Source of the DNA: JBBQYA01 sp038209155
GTDB lineage: Bacteria > Bacteroidota > Bacteroidia > Sphingobacteriales > Sphingobacteriaceae
Reading direction: 5' to 3'
DNA length: 6,648 nucleotides
NCBI GenBank assembly: GCA_038209155.1
Contig: JBBQYA010000121.1
Location: 1-6,648 of the forward strand
The position numbers were made by a program, and so were the translations under genes. The notes beneath the pieces are model-generated. The model did no database searches. It was not told where the DNA came from and worked only from the letters and a program-made list of their open reading frames with translations. Numbering within the stretch: position 1 is the stretch's first letter; each line of letters opens with the position of its first letter. Of this stretch, positions 6,512 through 6,648 are shown one piece after another.

Positions 6512-6625
6512 ATGGACTTTTTTACTCTTATTCAAGTTTCAAAAAAATTTGCTGACGGTTGTATTTTAAATACATATTGTATGGAGGAAAAAAAATTATT
6601 AGAGGAGTTTAAGAACCCTGCCTAA
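6512..6625 (+). CDS. Doubtful small ORF (37 aa), unrecognised
   Basis: The ATG at 6512 opens 37 codons ending at TAA 6623-6625. The predicted peptide begins MDFFTLIQVSKKFADG, has KKLLEEFK near its end, and is partly amphipathic. The frame is open without a start from 6431, giving 65 open codons, and this part is somewhat less AT-rich than the bases just before it. There is no ribosome-binding signal, no recognised family, and a candidate promoter and palindromes lie inside it. It may be a small protein, a remnant of a lost gene, or nothing. Confidence 0.18.
   Translation: MDFFTLIQVSKKFADGCILNTYCMEEKKLLEEFKNPA
6548..6579 (+). promoter_or_regulatory. Weak candidate Bacteroidota promoter reading out of the right edge
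   Basis: TTTG at 6548-6551 is followed after exactly 19 nt by TACATATTG at 6571-6579. This resembles the -33 TTTG and -7 TAnnTTTG arrangement, although the second half of the -7 element matches poorly. The spacing is right, but the sequence is AT-rich and any gene it would serve lies outside the window. Confidence 0.2.
6561..6582. repeat. Two overlapping palindromes
   Basis: GTATTTTAAATAC (6561-6573) is a perfect 13-base palindrome around a central T. ATACATATTGTAT (6570-6582) is an ATACA/TGTAT inverted repeat around TAT, sharing four bases with the first. They coincide with the weak -7 element at 6571-6579, so an operator for a gene to the right is conceivable. Confidence 0.3.
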
Positions 6626-6648
6626 TACCAAAAAAAAAACTTTTAATA

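Larger units (their letters stand above)
6267..6648. other. AT-rich noncoding stretch, no convincing gene
   Basis: These 382 bases contain long A and T runs, including nine A at 6275-6283 and ten A at 6630-6639. I recognise no RNA gene, no insertion-sequence ends and no homology. It holds the hairpin at 6350-6373, an imperfect hairpin at 6394-6432 (TTCTATTT pairing with AAATAGAA, continued by AAA/TTT past one bulged A), the palindrome ATAGATCTAT at 6437-6446, a TCAATT/AATTGA inverted repeat at 6482-6500, overlapping palindromes at 6561-6582, and small ORFs at 6313-6381 and 6512-6625. Confidence 0.6.

Noticed and set aside
6583..6587. GGAGG as a Shine-Dalgarno sequence
   Set aside because: No start codon follows at a usable distance, and Bacteroidota seldom rely on Shine-Dalgarno pairing.
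6267..6648. Insertion-sequence remnant, toxin-antitoxin pair or RNA gene in the right-hand intergenic stretch
   Set aside because: No transposase motif, terminal inverted repeats, target duplication or tRNA-like cloverleaf could be found by eye.

Overview
The window is strongly AT-rich and looks like a chromosomal housekeeping segment of a Bacteroidota bacterium. The evidence is a ParE/ParC pair of Bacteroidota type, no Shine-Dalgarno sequence worth the name before any gene, a candidate TAnnTTTG-type -7 promoter element, and a secreted enzyme with a C-terminal type IX secretion (T9SS) sorting domain, a system confined to this phylum. The ParC N-terminal region (GDSAAAPRY, the NAQTTTWQ stretch) reads to me more like Chitinophagia/Saprospiria-type sequences than Flavobacteriaceae, but the class cannot be fixed from this window.

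Layout: 1-252 is AT-rich and mostly noncoding. It holds a possible parC terminator and, at the very left edge, a possible N-terminus of another minus-strand gene. 253-2886 (minus) is parC, topoisomerase IV subunit A. 2973-4856 (minus) is parE, subunit B, 86 nt upstream of parC and probably in one operon with it. 4857-5108 is a divergent intergenic region with a candidate parE promoter and a cluster of GAATA motifs. 5109-6266 (plus) encodes a secreted N-formylglutamate-amidohydrolase-like hydrolase with a T9SS sorting domain. 6267-6648 is AT-rich with no convincing gene. It holds a good 10-bp hairpin, two overlapping palindromes and two doubtful small ORFs.

How the genes work together: ParE (ATPase plus Toprim) and ParC (DNA breakage/reunion plus DNA-wrapping pinwheel) form the A2B2 topoisomerase IV that decatenates daughter chromosomes. 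The divergent secreted hydrolase has no evident link to this and probably acts outside the cell on amides or peptides.

I see no defence island, mobile element, CRISPR array or clearly new system. The observations most worth following are a QTTLF peptide at the extreme C-terminus of ParC that fits the sliding-clamp-binding consensus, a valine at the quinolone-contact serine position of ParC, and the secreted placement of a fold better known from cytosolic histidine degradation.
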